Shown piece by piece: positions 23,783 through 32,604 of a DNA stretch of 51,108 nt (positions are counted from its first letter, which is position 1; every line of letters begins with the position of its first letter). The notes beneath the pieces were generated by a model, which worked only from the letters and a program-made list of their open reading frames with translations, ran no database searches and was not told the origin of the DNA. Made by a program: the position numbers and the translations under genes. The stretch comes from CAKAHY01 sp963522175 (lineage in GTDB: Bacteria; Bacillota; Clostridia; Lachnospirales; Lachnospiraceae), in the NCBI GenBank assembly GCA_963522175.1, contig CAUQXC010000012.1, positions 1 to 51,108 on the forward strand, given 5' to 3'.

Positions 23783-23796
23783 AAAAGTATACTTTT
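23783..23796. promoter_or_regulatory. Perfect 14-bp palindrome upstream of the ABC ATPase
   Basis: AAAAGTATACTTTT, about 80 bases before the ABC gene start, in the region expected to hold its promoter. Candidate operator. Confidence 0.35.
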
Positions 23797-23844
23797 TAAA
23801 CAGTTTTTAACTCTATTCAAATTTTTTATTTATTTCTTATATTT

Positions 23845-25008
23845 CTATTCGAAAATGTACTCCAAATCCGCCACTTCCACTTTGTCCCCGCTCTTTATCA
23901 CACAATATTCTTCATTATCGAGCAGCTTCCCCTTCACCTTTATTCCGTTTCTTGAATTCAGATCCGCAATTATATAATTATTATCTATTTTTTCAAGCTT
24001 GAAGTGGAGTCTGCTGACACCCTCTTTATCAATGCAAAAATCACAAAGTCTTTCCTGCCTTCCTACAACAAAGGGGAAATATTTTATATCTATATTAAAT
24101 TCCGGCTCACTCAGGCATCTTAACCTCGGGAATTTGGCACTTACACTCTCTGAAAGTAAAACTGTACGTTCGTAATCCCTTTCTCTGCCTAAACCCCTTT
24201 TATCTGTTCTCTGCTCATCCTTCCCCTCTTTTTCATCCTCATCGAAAAAACTTTCCCAAGCCCTATCCTCCTGCTTTTTTTCTTCCTTTATCTTTTTCTT
24301 TTTTGCAAAAATAGACTTTATACTGAAAGCAATGCCGTTTTCATCTTTCTGTACTTCTTCATCCTCGTCTTCATAGTTAAAGTCCGTTTCCGCTTTTTGT
24401 ACAGTATAATCTCCTGTTTTACGAACTTCTCTTTCAATCCCTCCTCCTGAATTTGAAGTAGAAAATTCAGCTATAAATTTTTTCAATCTTTCTATATCGA
24501 ACTCTTTTTCTTTACTGATTTTATAAAGAGCATGAAGCTTTGAAAGAAGCTCATCATCCCGTGTTCTTATATTATCCGCAATATCGAATATAAGGTCCGA
24601 TATGTCCTTTTTCACATCTGTATTTAGGCTTGGAATATAACACAAAAATGTATCCAGAGTATCCATATCCACAAAAATACACTCTTTATTTATATAGAGC
24701 TTATCGGTATCCAGCATGAATTCTTCTATCCCTTGGAGTGCTCTTAAAAAGCCGTCTAAAAACAGAATCAGTTCTTCAATATCCCATGTTTTTTGCTCCA
24801 AAAGTACACCAAGTCTTTGCTTGGAACTTATTTTATAGTTCAACCCGATTTTATCGCTTTCTTCTACAATAACACAGGAAAGCAGACCTTTTATATTATT
24901 TTCTTCTATCATTCTGTACTCAAACGCATTTTCTTTTGTATAAGCACTTCTATCAAGGTTTATACACATATAATTGTCCATATTATGTCTTTTATATTCA
25001 ATCTGCAT
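23845..25008 (-). CDS. DUF6382-FHA protein of the Tad locus
   Basis: A 387-residue cytoplasmic protein. Residues 1-175 match the DUF6382 type found before FHA domains in Clostridia. Residues 180-290 are a charged, probably disordered linker with many Lys/Glu. Residues about 300-387 form an FHA domain with the phosphothreonine-binding pattern GVSRLHFKL and NSRNGIKVKGK. FHA domains bind phosphothreonine, so the pilus machine may be controlled by a Ser/Thr kinase encoded elsewhere. Last gene of the Tad operon, overlapping the TadE-like gene by 11 bases; ATG 25008 follows GAGGG. Confidence 0.8.
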   Translation of the reverse strand: MQIEYKRHNMDNYMCINLDRSAYTKENAFEYRMIEENNIKGLLSCVIVEESDKIGLNYKISSKQRLGVLLEQKTWDIEELILFLDGFLRALQGIEEFMLDTDKLYINKECIFVDMDTLDTFLCYIPSLNTDVKKDISDLIFDIADNIRTRDDELLSKLHALYKISKEKEFDIERLKKFIAEFSTSNSGGGIEREVRKTGDYTVQKAETDFNYEDEDEEVQKDENGIAFSIKSIFAKKKKIKEEKKQEDRAWESFFDEDEKEGKDEQRTDKRGLGRERDYERTVLLSESVSAKFPRLRCLSEPEFNIDIKYFPFVVGRQERLCDFCIDKEGVSRLHFKLEKIDNNYIIADLNSRNGIKVKGKLLDNEEYCVIKSGDKVEVADLEYIFE

Positions 25009-25435
25009 TAAGTATTCCCTCTTTACTAAAGATTCCTTCTATTCCCGCCATAAGCCTCATAAAATCTATGGGTTTGAATATACTCTGTTCCATACTGCCG
25101 TCAACGATACCGCTCTCTATGCTCAAACCGACCTTGGAGCCCGTTCTGAATGACTTAAAACCGGCTTTCCTCTCTCCCCCGTTTGTTATATCTTCAAACA
25201 TAGACCTAAGCTTGGCATCCTGCTCCTCATCTTTTTTCCCTTTTACGTCAAACACCTCTTCATAGTTCGCTCTTGCCGTCAAGCTGTAATGAGTCGCATA
25301 CATATAGCTTACGTTTCTTTCTTTTTCAAGTACATACAGTATCAAGTTTCCTATAGCTACAAACATTATGAAAAATACTACACTGCTTTCCACCGTAAAG
25401 CTTGCCTTAAGATAAGTGTCCGGCACTATTTTCAT
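24998..25435 (-). CDS. TadE-like minor pilin
   Basis: A 145-residue protein with a type-IVb-like N-terminus: KASFTVESSVVFFIMFVAIG, where the Glu follows the pattern of TadE/TadF pseudopilins, and one membrane helix. The remaining ~100 residues are a soluble extracytoplasmic domain. ATG 25435 is chosen because AAGGGG lies seven bases upstream; the open frame extends further but overlaps the peptidase gene. It lies just after a prepilin peptidase gene, a likely processing enzyme. Confidence 0.75.
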   Translation of the reverse strand: MKIVPDTYLKASFTVESSVVFFIMFVAIGNLILYVLEKERNVSYMYATHYSLTARANYEEVFDVKGKKDEEQDAKLRSMFEDITNGGERKAGFKSFRTGSKVGLSIESGIVDGSMEQSIFKPIDFMRLMAGIEGIFSKEGILNAD

Positions 25436-25436
25436 A

Positions 25437-25907
25437 TCAAAACCCCTTTCCGAAAAATTCCACAACTATTAAAGTGATAAGCATAAAAGGAATCAAAGGC
25501 AGATTTGAGTCCCTTCTATACTTAAGCCTTAATATATTTATAAACACGATAAATAAAGATACAAGCCCCACAAAGAGTATAAGCAAGGTGATAAATGCTA
25601 AATACTTATTCCAATGCACACAGCTTCCTATAAAGGCAAATATAAGCCCGTCTCCATACCCCAGCTTTTGTTCACTGATTTTTGAAATGAAGAGACAAAA
25701 GACTCCCGACAGCATACCCGCAGCTATGGAAATAAAGTCTATACTATAGGCTCCGCCAAGAAAAAACAAATAAACTGAAAGCTCCAGTGCGTAAAGAAAA
25801 ACACATAAATGCAGGCTTATACCCTTGTGCTTTATATCCTGACAGGAAAAAATAGCCAAAGAAAGTAAAATAAATATTTTTCCGAAAATAAAATCATCTA
25901 TAATCAT
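25437..25907 (-). CDS. A24-family prepilin peptidase (second of the locus)
   Basis: A 156-residue polytopic aspartic protease. The two catalytic aspartates are in SCQDIKHK (about residue 23) and GYGDGLIF (the GxGD motif, about residue 84). Length fits the short TadV-type enzymes without the methylase domain. It overlaps the TadE-like gene upstream by one base (TGATG). The Tad operon holds another A24 peptidase at 32089-32604; the two are only distantly similar, so they may process different pilins. Confidence 0.88.
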   Translation of the reverse strand: MIIDDFIFGKIFILLSLAIFSCQDIKHKGISLHLCVFLYALELSVYLFFLGGAYSIDFISIAAGMLSGVFCLFISKISEQKLGYGDGLIFAFIGSCVHWNKYLAFITLLILFVGLVSLFIVFINILRLKYRRDSNLPLIPFMLITLIVVEFFGKGF

Positions 25908-26827
25908 CAGTCACTCCCACAATAAGAACAGGCACCCAAATATTCAACATCCGACTTCTTAACCGCTCTTACATAAGCCTTTATGGCGCTGCAATTTTTA
26001 TCCGTATGATAACTCGTACCGGAGGGCATAATATATACTGTACCGGAGCCTTTGTTTTTCGCACATCTTGCGCAAGGGCTGTACTTTCCTCCGTTTGCAT
26101 TCCTTTTTTCTCCCACTTCACTCATTTCCACTGCCGTCAACTCATTATGTAAATAATGACATTTTCTGTCCGTATGGTACCTTGTCGGATTTTTGCCTAT
26201 ATACACTATCGTATCATCACTTTTTTTCTCTTCTTTTGACTTAAGCCTCGAATCCTTTCCCACATACGCCCTTCTCTCGGAAAAAACCTTTTGGTTTATA
26301 CCTATTTTCCCGAATATACTGAAGGGGAGATTATATTTGTAGCTGAGCTCCAGACTTATTTTTTCATCGGCTTCCATAAATTTGCACTTACAGTTTAGTG
26401 CCGACATCCTGTTTTGCTTTGCTTTTCCCGATACCCTATACATGCATAAGCTTATAAGGCTTGCTTCTCCTATATTCCCTCCGAAGTCATAAAATGATAT
26501 ATCATCGCTTTTTACCTCCGCTTTTTTATCATTATCCTTAAGATATTCACTTACATAGGAATAAAGACTCGCATCCTTTGTTATTTTATCCACCGTCGCC
26601 TGCATTTTTCTTTGTGTATCAAGCATATCGAAAAGGCCGCTAAGCGAAATAAAAGCGAGCAAAAATACGGAAAACACCATCGCCGCTTCCACTGTTACGG
26701 AGGCGTTTATATACACCCTCTTACCTACGTCTTGCCCGTAAATCGTTTTACCTTGGAGAGTTGCCGATTCTTTGATTATTTTTATATTGAATTTTGAAAA
26801 ACTGATAAACCTAGAATAAAAGGGCAT
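25907..26827 (-). CDS. TadE-like pilus protein with two C-terminal YH/Cys modules
   Basis: A 306-residue protein. Residues 41-66 form the TadE-type segment (ASVTVEAAMVFSVFLLAFIS) with Glu47. Residues 70-205 are extracytoplasmic. Residues 208-257 and 263-304 are two copies of a module with the pattern YHT-x3-C ... CxxC: Tyr217/His218/Cys223/Cys252/Cys255 and Tyr273/His274/Cys279/Cys300/Cys303. Similar modules occur at the ends of other secreted Firmicute proteins; one His and three Cys could bind zinc. The fusion to a pilin-like protein is notable. A strong AAGGAGGTG lies before ATG 26827. Confidence 0.75.
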   Translation of the reverse strand: MPFYSRFISFSKFNIKIIKESATLQGKTIYGQDVGKRVYINASVTVEAAMVFSVFLLAFISLSGLFDMLDTQRKMQATVDKITKDASLYSYVSEYLKDNDKKAEVKSDDISFYDFGGNIGEASLISLCMYRVSGKAKQNRMSALNCKCKFMEADEKISLELSYKYNLPFSIFGKIGINQKVFSERRAYVGKDSRLKSKEEKKSDDTIVYIGKNPTRYHTDRKCHYLHNELTAVEMSEVGEKRNANGGKYSPCARCAKNKGSGTVYIMPSGTSYHTDKNCSAIKAYVRAVKKSDVEYLGACSYCGSD

Positions 26828-26853
26828 ATAAAAACACCTCCTTTCATAACAGC

Positions 26854-28767
26854 CTAATATGCTCTTTGTGTATTTACTTCTATCTTAAATTCATCCAAAT
26901 TAAAACCGTCCTCATATACAAATGCCGAAAAGAATCTTGAGCTTTCTATATTCATTTTTACATCTAAAGCATATAACATATTTCTCATCTTAATGTTGTT
27001 GTCCTCCTTTTTCATATTCATTTGTACAATGTCCATAAATCTGTAATTTACATCTTCCTGATTTTGCATTAAAAGCAGTATTTTAAGGTATGTATTGTAT
27101 GTAAAAAACTCCTTGCCTTCCTTTTCTTTTTCTTCACTTCCTATGCTGTCCAAGCGACTTTGCAGGCTCAGTATATCTTCTACCCTGAGTTCAAAATCTT
27201 TTGCCTGTTTTATAAAAGGAACCTCGGCTCCCGAAAGCAGTTTTTTTATATCTATTACCGCCTCCGCAAAAGACCACAAGCTTATAATAAAAAATTCAAG
27301 CAGGAAAGTAAGTTCGGGTAAGGCACACATTCCCATTATTGTAGTTGCGAGTGCTTTTGCTTCATCAAGCTTTTTTGAATCTTTAATTATGTGCAGATAA
27401 TTTAATCCCGCCCTTAAGAGAAGGAGCTGACTGAGAGTTTCTCCCAAATTATCTCTGTCGCTTCCTTTTCCTGCTATAAGGTATTCTTTCTCATAGGAAA
27501 GTGAATTGCTCTTGTTATCCGTAAAATCATTCAGAAAGATATCCATATATTCATTTATGATTACCCGGTCTTTTAAATCGGCTTTTTTAAGGGTAGAGCT
27601 TCTTTTTGTTTTGAATTTACTCGGAAGCTCCGCTTCATCCTGTATAGAAAGTTCACTCAACTGTCTGTCCTTAGGTAAAACCAGCTCCAATAAGCCTTCA
27701 TCTATGAGCTTTTTCAAATCGTAGAGTTTTTGCTTTTTTTCTTCATCTATTTCACTGCTTGGCAATTCTTTTTTTATATCGATAAGTTCCCAGTCGTTTT
27801 TTAACATCTCATGCAAATCCGCTATTTCAGAACTCCTGTCATTTTCTTCATCATTATCCGATTCGAGCTTGCTTATTTCTTCGGCTGTATCTATGCAGGT
27901 CTGTATAGCTTGTTTTTGCCCCTCATACTGTGCAAGGAGAGCATCAAGCTCGGCGAGCCTTTTTTCATGCTCCGTTTTATACATGTCATAAGCATTTCTA
28001 GTTGTTTCCAAAGAGTCCTTCGCCTCATCCTTCACCTTTTCAAAATCCTCATCCCTTCCGTACACATCCTCTATCTTTTTGCGTGTTTTTTCAGCTTCTT
28101 TCTTATATTTTCCTATTTCCTTACCTAATCCCCCTATAGCCTTTAAAATATCATCCGCTTTTCTTACAAAATCATCCGCCCTTTCGGAAGATATATCCTC
28201 TCTCGCTTCTTCATACTTTTTACTTATATCGCTTAATTTTTCCGTGATTTTTTTCATCCGCTCTTCCAGATCAAGAGCATATTCAGAAATGTCGTCAAAA
28301 TCGGAAGCAAGCTTTGAACTTGAATCCGCAGATTCGGCATCTGAGAGGAGAGTATCCGGAGCGCTGAAAATATTGTTGATTATCGGTATATTATATTTCA
28401 TAAGCTCCGTTATCTCCTTTTCAAGATAAGCGCCTCCTTCATCCGTTATCATTTTCTTTTCATTTATGTCAAAATCGGGAAAGGATAAAAAATAATTTCC
28501 CGAAACCGTGTTGTAGGAAGAGGCATAAGTATTCAAACATTCTTTAATATCATTATCATCTATATACTCAAGCAAACATATCTTATACCTCTTCCACAGC
28601 TTAATATTGTATTCGCTGAAAAGAGAATCCACACCTGCCACAGCTATATTTTGAGCCTGCCATCTTGCCCCGCTCGTTCTTGCGCTTTCAAGCATAAGCA
28701 TTGTAAGGGATATCATACACATGAGTATAAGAGCCAGAAAAACGGAAACGGATCCTCTTTTCCTCAT
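26854..28767 (-). CDS. DUF5702 protein of the Tad locus (TadG-like)
   Basis: A 637-residue protein with an N-terminal membrane helix (GSVSVFLALILMCMISLTMLML) typical of TadE/TadG-like pilus proteins, then a large extracytoplasmic part. Residues about 165-310 are predicted coiled coil rich in Glu/Lys. The C-terminal third has several hydrophobic stretches and ends near LDEFKIEVNTQRAY. It fits DUF5702, common in clostridial Tad loci; function is unknown but probably structural. It follows the Flp pilin gene by two bases. Confidence 0.75.
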   Translation of the reverse strand: MRKRGSVSVFLALILMCMISLTMLMLESARTSGARWQAQNIAVAGVDSLFSEYNIKLWKRYKICLLEYIDDNDIKECLNTYASSYNTVSGNYFLSFPDFDINEKKMITDEGGAYLEKEITELMKYNIPIINNIFSAPDTLLSDAESADSSSKLASDFDDISEYALDLEERMKKITEKLSDISKKYEEAREDISSERADDFVRKADDILKAIGGLGKEIGKYKKEAEKTRKKIEDVYGRDEDFEKVKDEAKDSLETTRNAYDMYKTEHEKRLAELDALLAQYEGQKQAIQTCIDTAEEISKLESDNDEENDRSSEIADLHEMLKNDWELIDIKKELPSSEIDEEKKQKLYDLKKLIDEGLLELVLPKDRQLSELSIQDEAELPSKFKTKRSSTLKKADLKDRVIINEYMDIFLNDFTDNKSNSLSYEKEYLIAGKGSDRDNLGETLSQLLLLRAGLNYLHIIKDSKKLDEAKALATTIMGMCALPELTFLLEFFIISLWSFAEAVIDIKKLLSGAEVPFIKQAKDFELRVEDILSLQSRLDSIGSEEKEKEGKEFFTYNTYLKILLLMQNQEDVNYRFMDIVQMNMKKEDNNIKMRNMLYALDVKMNIESSRFFSAFVYEDGFNLDEFKIEVNTQRAY

Positions 28768-28769
28768 AC

Positions 28770-28943
28770 CTAGTAGACCTCTTTGGATTTCTTATTTATC
28801 TCTTTAAAAATACTTTCCAAAAGCTGTTTTATGTTCTTCTTGAATATAATAACCAGACCTATGAGTACTACCAAAATAAGTACCACCTCTATAACTCCTA
28901 TTGCATTTTCATCTTCATAAAAGTTTTTTAATTCATCTATCAT
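28770..28943 (-). CDS. flp: Flp1-family type IVb pilin
   Basis: A short gene (57 residues) that is easy to miss. Charged start MIDELKNFYEDENAIG, then the hydrophobic helix VIEVVLILVVLIGLVIIF with Glu19 in the pilin position, then a basic tail KEINKKSKEVY. This is the Flp1 type found in clostridial Tad loci and is the probable main pilus subunit. ATG 28943 follows AGGAGG with good spacing. It lies between tadC and the DUF5702 gene; cleavage by one of the two local prepilin peptidases is expected just before the hydrophobic stretch. Confidence 0.85.
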   Translation of the reverse strand: MIDELKNFYEDENAIGVIEVVLILVVLIGLVIIFKKNIKQLLESIFKEINKKSKEVY

Positions 28944-28951
28944 ATTGCCTC

Positions 28952-30178
28952 CTACATATTAATATTTAACATTGCCGGAGCCGCCACTACAACAAGGACA
29001 ATAATTAACATAATAAACATCGGCAATAAAAGCTTCGTTCCCATTTCCTGCCCCTGTCGTCTTGCAAGGCTCAATCTCTCATCCCATGCCTTTTGCGACT
29101 CTTCCTCCAACAAACTTTTTATATTTGCCAAACCTGTCCTCCTGTTCTGCTCCAAAATACTTATAAACTTTGTGTATTGTCTTAAGTGCAGAGCCTTTGA
29201 AAATTCTCTGTAAACTATGGCTTCATGCACTCCGGATTTGAGCTTACTTACAGCTCTCTTCATTTCCTCATACACATATATCTCTCTACCTTTTTTTGCT
29301 TTTTCATAATCAAACACCACCTTATCCCATACATTTCGTACAGATAAGCCCGCTCCCATAAACACTATAAACTTGGATATTATTTCCGGGTACTCCGCCA
29401 GAGACGATTTATCTCTTTCCTTGATTTTCTTCTTTTCTTTTATTTTGGGATTTATGTGAACAAGTACCGCAATCACCAAAGACAAGCCGAAAATAACAAA
29501 AGTATTGTAGTCTTTTTCCTCCCTGAACTTAAGTTTTCGCCCTCTCCAGCTTGCCGGAAGTTCAAAGAAAGAACCGTATTCCTGAGCTGCATCCACCTTT
29601 TCCATAAACCTCGTAAAGATATAGGAAATGGTTTCAATGTCATCAAGATTTCCCTTCACCACTCTCACGTCCAATTTGTACTCTTCTTTTCTCCCCTGAT
29701 TGACAAGTATTATATCAAGTGTAGTCTCTTCCGGTGTTTCCGTATTCTCATTAAAAACATTTCCGTCGAAATCTATAAGTTCCGTATTTTCAGGGCTTAT
29801 ATCTACCTGCACGTCATACTCATCTATACTTGATACAAAATCAAGTTTACCTTGTATCTCGTCAAGAGATTTATTTTTTCCCAGTATTCTTACCGAAAGT
29901 ATATCCATACACTTTTCGAACACTTTTTTAAGTTCTTCATCAGTATATTTCTTTTTGTGAACCGGAATATCCACCGCTATTTCTTCCTTTGCCGCTCCCG
30001 AAACATATAGGCGGTATTCGGAATCCTCATCCGCATAACCCTTTCTTTCTATCCTGTTTTCGCTATTTATCAAACCGGTGGAACTAAACTTTGCATACAA
30101 AACGGCAATAAAAAGTCCGACAAGCACTATAAATATAGGTGTTTTATACTTCTTAAGCTCTTTTTTTAAAAACATCAT
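28952..30178 (-). CDS. tadC: TadC-like inner-membrane platform protein
   Basis: A 408-residue type II secretion F-domain protein. One membrane helix at residues 14-30 precedes an extra ~190-residue region, another helix lies near 226-243, then the T2SSF domain with GAGLSVRNVWDKVV and SKFIVFMGAG, and a final helix FIMLIIVLVVVAAPAML. The long N-terminal part is larger than in model TadC proteins. It forms the membrane platform with TadB and works with the TadA motor. It overlaps tadB by four bases (ATGA). Confidence 0.82.
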   Translation of the reverse strand: MMFLKKELKKYKTPIFIVLVGLFIAVLYAKFSSTGLINSENRIERKGYADEDSEYRLYVSGAAKEEIAVDIPVHKKKYTDEELKKVFEKCMDILSVRILGKNKSLDEIQGKLDFVSSIDEYDVQVDISPENTELIDFDGNVFNENTETPEETTLDIILVNQGRKEEYKLDVRVVKGNLDDIETISYIFTRFMEKVDAAQEYGSFFELPASWRGRKLKFREEKDYNTFVIFGLSLVIAVLVHINPKIKEKKKIKERDKSSLAEYPEIISKFIVFMGAGLSVRNVWDKVVFDYEKAKKGREIYVYEEMKRAVSKLKSGVHEAIVYREFSKALHLRQYTKFISILEQNRRTGLANIKSLLEEESQKAWDERLSLARRQGQEMGTKLLLPMFIMLIIVLVVVAAPAMLNINM

Positions 30179-31014
30179 ACTTTAATATCCATTATCTTAT
30201 TTGCGAGTACTATCGCAATAATATAAGCAAGCAAAGATACGCTCATTATCATTCTGCCCATTATGCCGTCATACATTTGCTTAAAATAGTTTTTCGAACT
30301 GAAATCTATATATAATATCATTACCAAAGGAAATAAATTCATGAGCTTTTGCTCAAATATCTTTGCACTTATGAGAGTTATTATTTCTTCTTTAATATTG
30401 ATTTTATCGCTTATAATCTTGACACTGTGCTCAAAAATATTTGTTAAGCTGCCACCGTTCCTTTTCGCAACCTTTATAATGGCGGCAAAGTTATCTATTT
30501 CCTCCAAACCGCTCCTCGTCGCAAGCTCCTCTATAGACTGCTCAATATTTTTATTCATCATGATCTTTTTATCCAATATGCAAAACTCCTTTACAATCAG
30601 AGATTTCTTCCCGAAAAGTAAATTAAGCTCGGATATACTTTCTTTTACCGCATTTTCTATTGAGTAACCGGCACTCACAAAAGCCGACAAGATCAAAAGC
30701 CCCTCCTTAAATTCAGTCAACAGCCTTTGCTTTCTTTTCTTTATCAGCTCCGCTTTTTTAAAAAAAGGATAAGCAAATATGAACGGAAGACATATCAAAA
30801 ACAATATAAGACTTCTGTAGAATACATAGATAAACGCCGCCAGATATATAAAAGCAATACCGCTTAATTGCAGATACTCGGGAATGCTGAAGCTATACCT
30901 GTTATAGTCTGATTCCTGCCTGTTCAAGCTTTCTCTTGGACCTGATTTCCTGCCTTTTGACAAGACTTCCAAAAAGCTCTTTTTCCGTGCTTTTTTCATC
31001 TTCTTCAAACTCAT
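30175..31014 (-). CDS. tadB: TadB-like inner-membrane platform protein
   Basis: A 279-residue T2SSF-domain protein with helices near residues 50-90 and at the C-terminus (MIMSVSLLAYIIAIVLAN), and the domain core SAGYSIENAVKESI ... ATRSGLEEIDNFA ... RNGGSLTNIFEHSV. The start is uncertain: ATG 31014 would overlap tadA by 113 bases. A TTG at 30927, after AGAGAAAG, would reduce this to about 26 bases. The lysine-rich N-terminus of the long form comes from reading through the end of tadA in another frame. Confidence 0.8.
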   Translation of the reverse strand: MSLKKMKKARKKSFLEVLSKGRKSGPRESLNRQESDYNRYSFSIPEYLQLSGIAFIYLAAFIYVFYRSLILFLICLPFIFAYPFFKKAELIKKRKQRLLTEFKEGLLILSAFVSAGYSIENAVKESISELNLLFGKKSLIVKEFCILDKKIMMNKNIEQSIEELATRSGLEEIDNFAAIIKVAKRNGGSLTNIFEHSVKIISDKINIKEEIITLISAKIFEQKLMNLFPLVMILYIDFSSKNYFKQMYDGIMGRMIMSVSLLAYIIAIVLANKIMDIKV

Positions 31015-32122
31015 ACAAAACCCTCGTTTCTATCCTGTTATCAAGGTATTCTCCTATTTCAATAACGGAAAGTACCCTTCTTTTGTTATCTCTGAGTCTC
31101 CCCAAATGCACTATCACATCCAATGCTCCCGATATTTGGGCTCTCACAGCCGGTAAGGGAATATTCGCCCCGCTTAACACCATGGTTTCCAGTCTTGAAA
31201 GCATATCTATAGGGGAGTTTGCATGTCCGGTACTCAAAGAACCGTCATGTCCCGTATTCATAGCCTGGAGCATATCAAGAGCCTCTTTACCTCTTACCTC
31301 TCCTACCACTATCCTGTCGGGATTCATCCTGAGTGCCGCCCTTATAAGATCCGACATTGAAATCGCTCCTTCTCCGCCGGTATTTGAATTCTTCGTTTCC
31401 AAACTGACCAGATTTTTTATATGAGATAAGTTAAGCTCAGCCGAGTCCTCTATCGTAATCACTCTTTCACTCCCCGGTATAAATTCCGATAAGGCGTTAA
31501 GAAAAGTGGTTTTTCCCGAATTCGTTCCTCCCGAAATAAAAATATTGTAGCCCGCTCTGACAAGCTTTGCCAAAAAGGTGGACACCTCCTCACTTACAGC
31601 CCCATACCTTATAAGCTTTTCCATCGTAATAGGCTCCGGAAACTTTCTTATCGTTATTATAGGGCCGTTTATCGCAACCGGTGCCAATACCACATGTACC
31701 CTCGAACCGTCCTCAAGCCTTGCATCCACTATGGGACTTGAAGCATTTACTATTCTGTTTACCCGCGCAACTATTTGCTGAATTATATCTTCAAGCTGTT
31801 CCTTACTTTCAAACTCTATATCCAGTTCCTTGGTTTCACCGCCTTCCTCGACAAAAATATGCTTACAGCCGTTTACCATAATCTCACTTATATTTTTATT
31901 ACACAAAAGCTCGTCCAAAACACCTAAACGCCTGTATGAACAAAACAGCTTCTTCCTAAGCTCCAGTTTGTTTTTTATACTGAGCAGGTCTTTATTCTCA
32001 AGATTTTCAATTTCTCTGTCTATATATTCATATATTCCCTTATCATCAAGAGTAAAATTTTCCGATATTAAACCGGCTATATTCCCCCTTATAAGCTCAT
32101 AGCATTCATTGACAACATCCAT
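30902..32122 (-). CDS. Tad pilus motor ATPase (CpaF/TadA family)
   Basis: A 406-residue secretion ATPase that powers pilus assembly. Walker A ISGGTNSGKTTFLN, Asp box RVITIEDSAELNL, Walker B region RMNPDRIVVGEVRGKEALDML, and His box STGHANSPIDMLSRLE are complete. The N-terminal domain contains ISEIMVNG, usual for CpaF. Length is slightly short but normal. It overlaps the peptidase gene upstream by 34 bases, and tadB downstream. In the literature this gene is called tadA or cpaF; I leave the symbol empty to avoid confusion with the deaminase. Confidence 0.93.
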   Translation of the reverse strand: MDVVNECYELIRGNIAGLISENFTLDDKGIYEYIDREIENLENKDLLSIKNKLELRKKLFCSYRRLGVLDELLCNKNISEIMVNGCKHIFVEEGGETKELDIEFESKEQLEDIIQQIVARVNRIVNASSPIVDARLEDGSRVHVVLAPVAINGPIITIRKFPEPITMEKLIRYGAVSEEVSTFLAKLVRAGYNIFISGGTNSGKTTFLNALSEFIPGSERVITIEDSAELNLSHIKNLVSLETKNSNTGGEGAISMSDLIRAALRMNPDRIVVGEVRGKEALDMLQAMNTGHDGSLSTGHANSPIDMLSRLETMVLSGANIPLPAVRAQISGALDVIVHLGRLRDNKRRVLSVIEIGEYLDNRIETRVLYEFEEDEKSTEKELFGSLVKRQEIRSKRKLEQAGIRL

Positions 32123-32604
32123 ACTTCATATATTCTCCATACTAAAAAGCCCAATAAAAACCACGGTACCATAGGCATAGTAGGAACCTTTTCAAAGCTT
32201 TCGCTGTATTTGTACAAGGTTCTGTCCCTTACTCCGCTGTTTACATACCTTAAAAAATAGCTTATTCTGCTATACAATATTTTTTTTGAAACCAGATAGT
32301 AAAAAGCATACACCGCCGATAAGCACAGTCCCGTAAACACAAGCGATGCCGCCGCCTTTATTCCCAGAAAACCGCACAGTACCGAGACAATCTTTATATC
32401 CCCCGCTCCGAAAAATTTTATGTAATATAATATATACGTAAAAATCAGACTAAATAAAAATGCCGTCAGGAACTTATACCCTCTTACACATATACCTACC
32501 GCTATCCACAGCAATATCCATTTATTCGGCACCTTCTTTGTCCTCGTATCAGAAACGGAAGCCACACCCAAAAATAAAGCCACATAAATATCTATAAATC
32601 TCAT
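32089..32604 (-). CDS. tadV: A24-family prepilin peptidase (TadV-like)
   Basis: A 171-residue membrane aspartic protease. Catalytic aspartates are in ASVSDTRTKKVPN (about residue 19) and FFGAGDIKIV (GxGD, about residue 68). About five membrane helices; the C-terminal extension of ~50 residues is polar then hydrophobic (MVPWFLLGFLVWRIYEVW). It overlaps tadZ upstream by four bases. One of two such enzymes in the operon. Confidence 0.88.
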   Translation of the reverse strand: MRFIDIYVALFLGVASVSDTRTKKVPNKWILLWIAVGICVRGYKFLTAFLFSLIFTYILYYIKFFGAGDIKIVSVLCGFLGIKAAASLVFTGLCLSAVYAFYYLVSKKILYSRISYFLRYVNSGVRDRTLYKYSESFEKVPTMPMVPWFLLGFLVWRIYEVWMLSMNAMSL

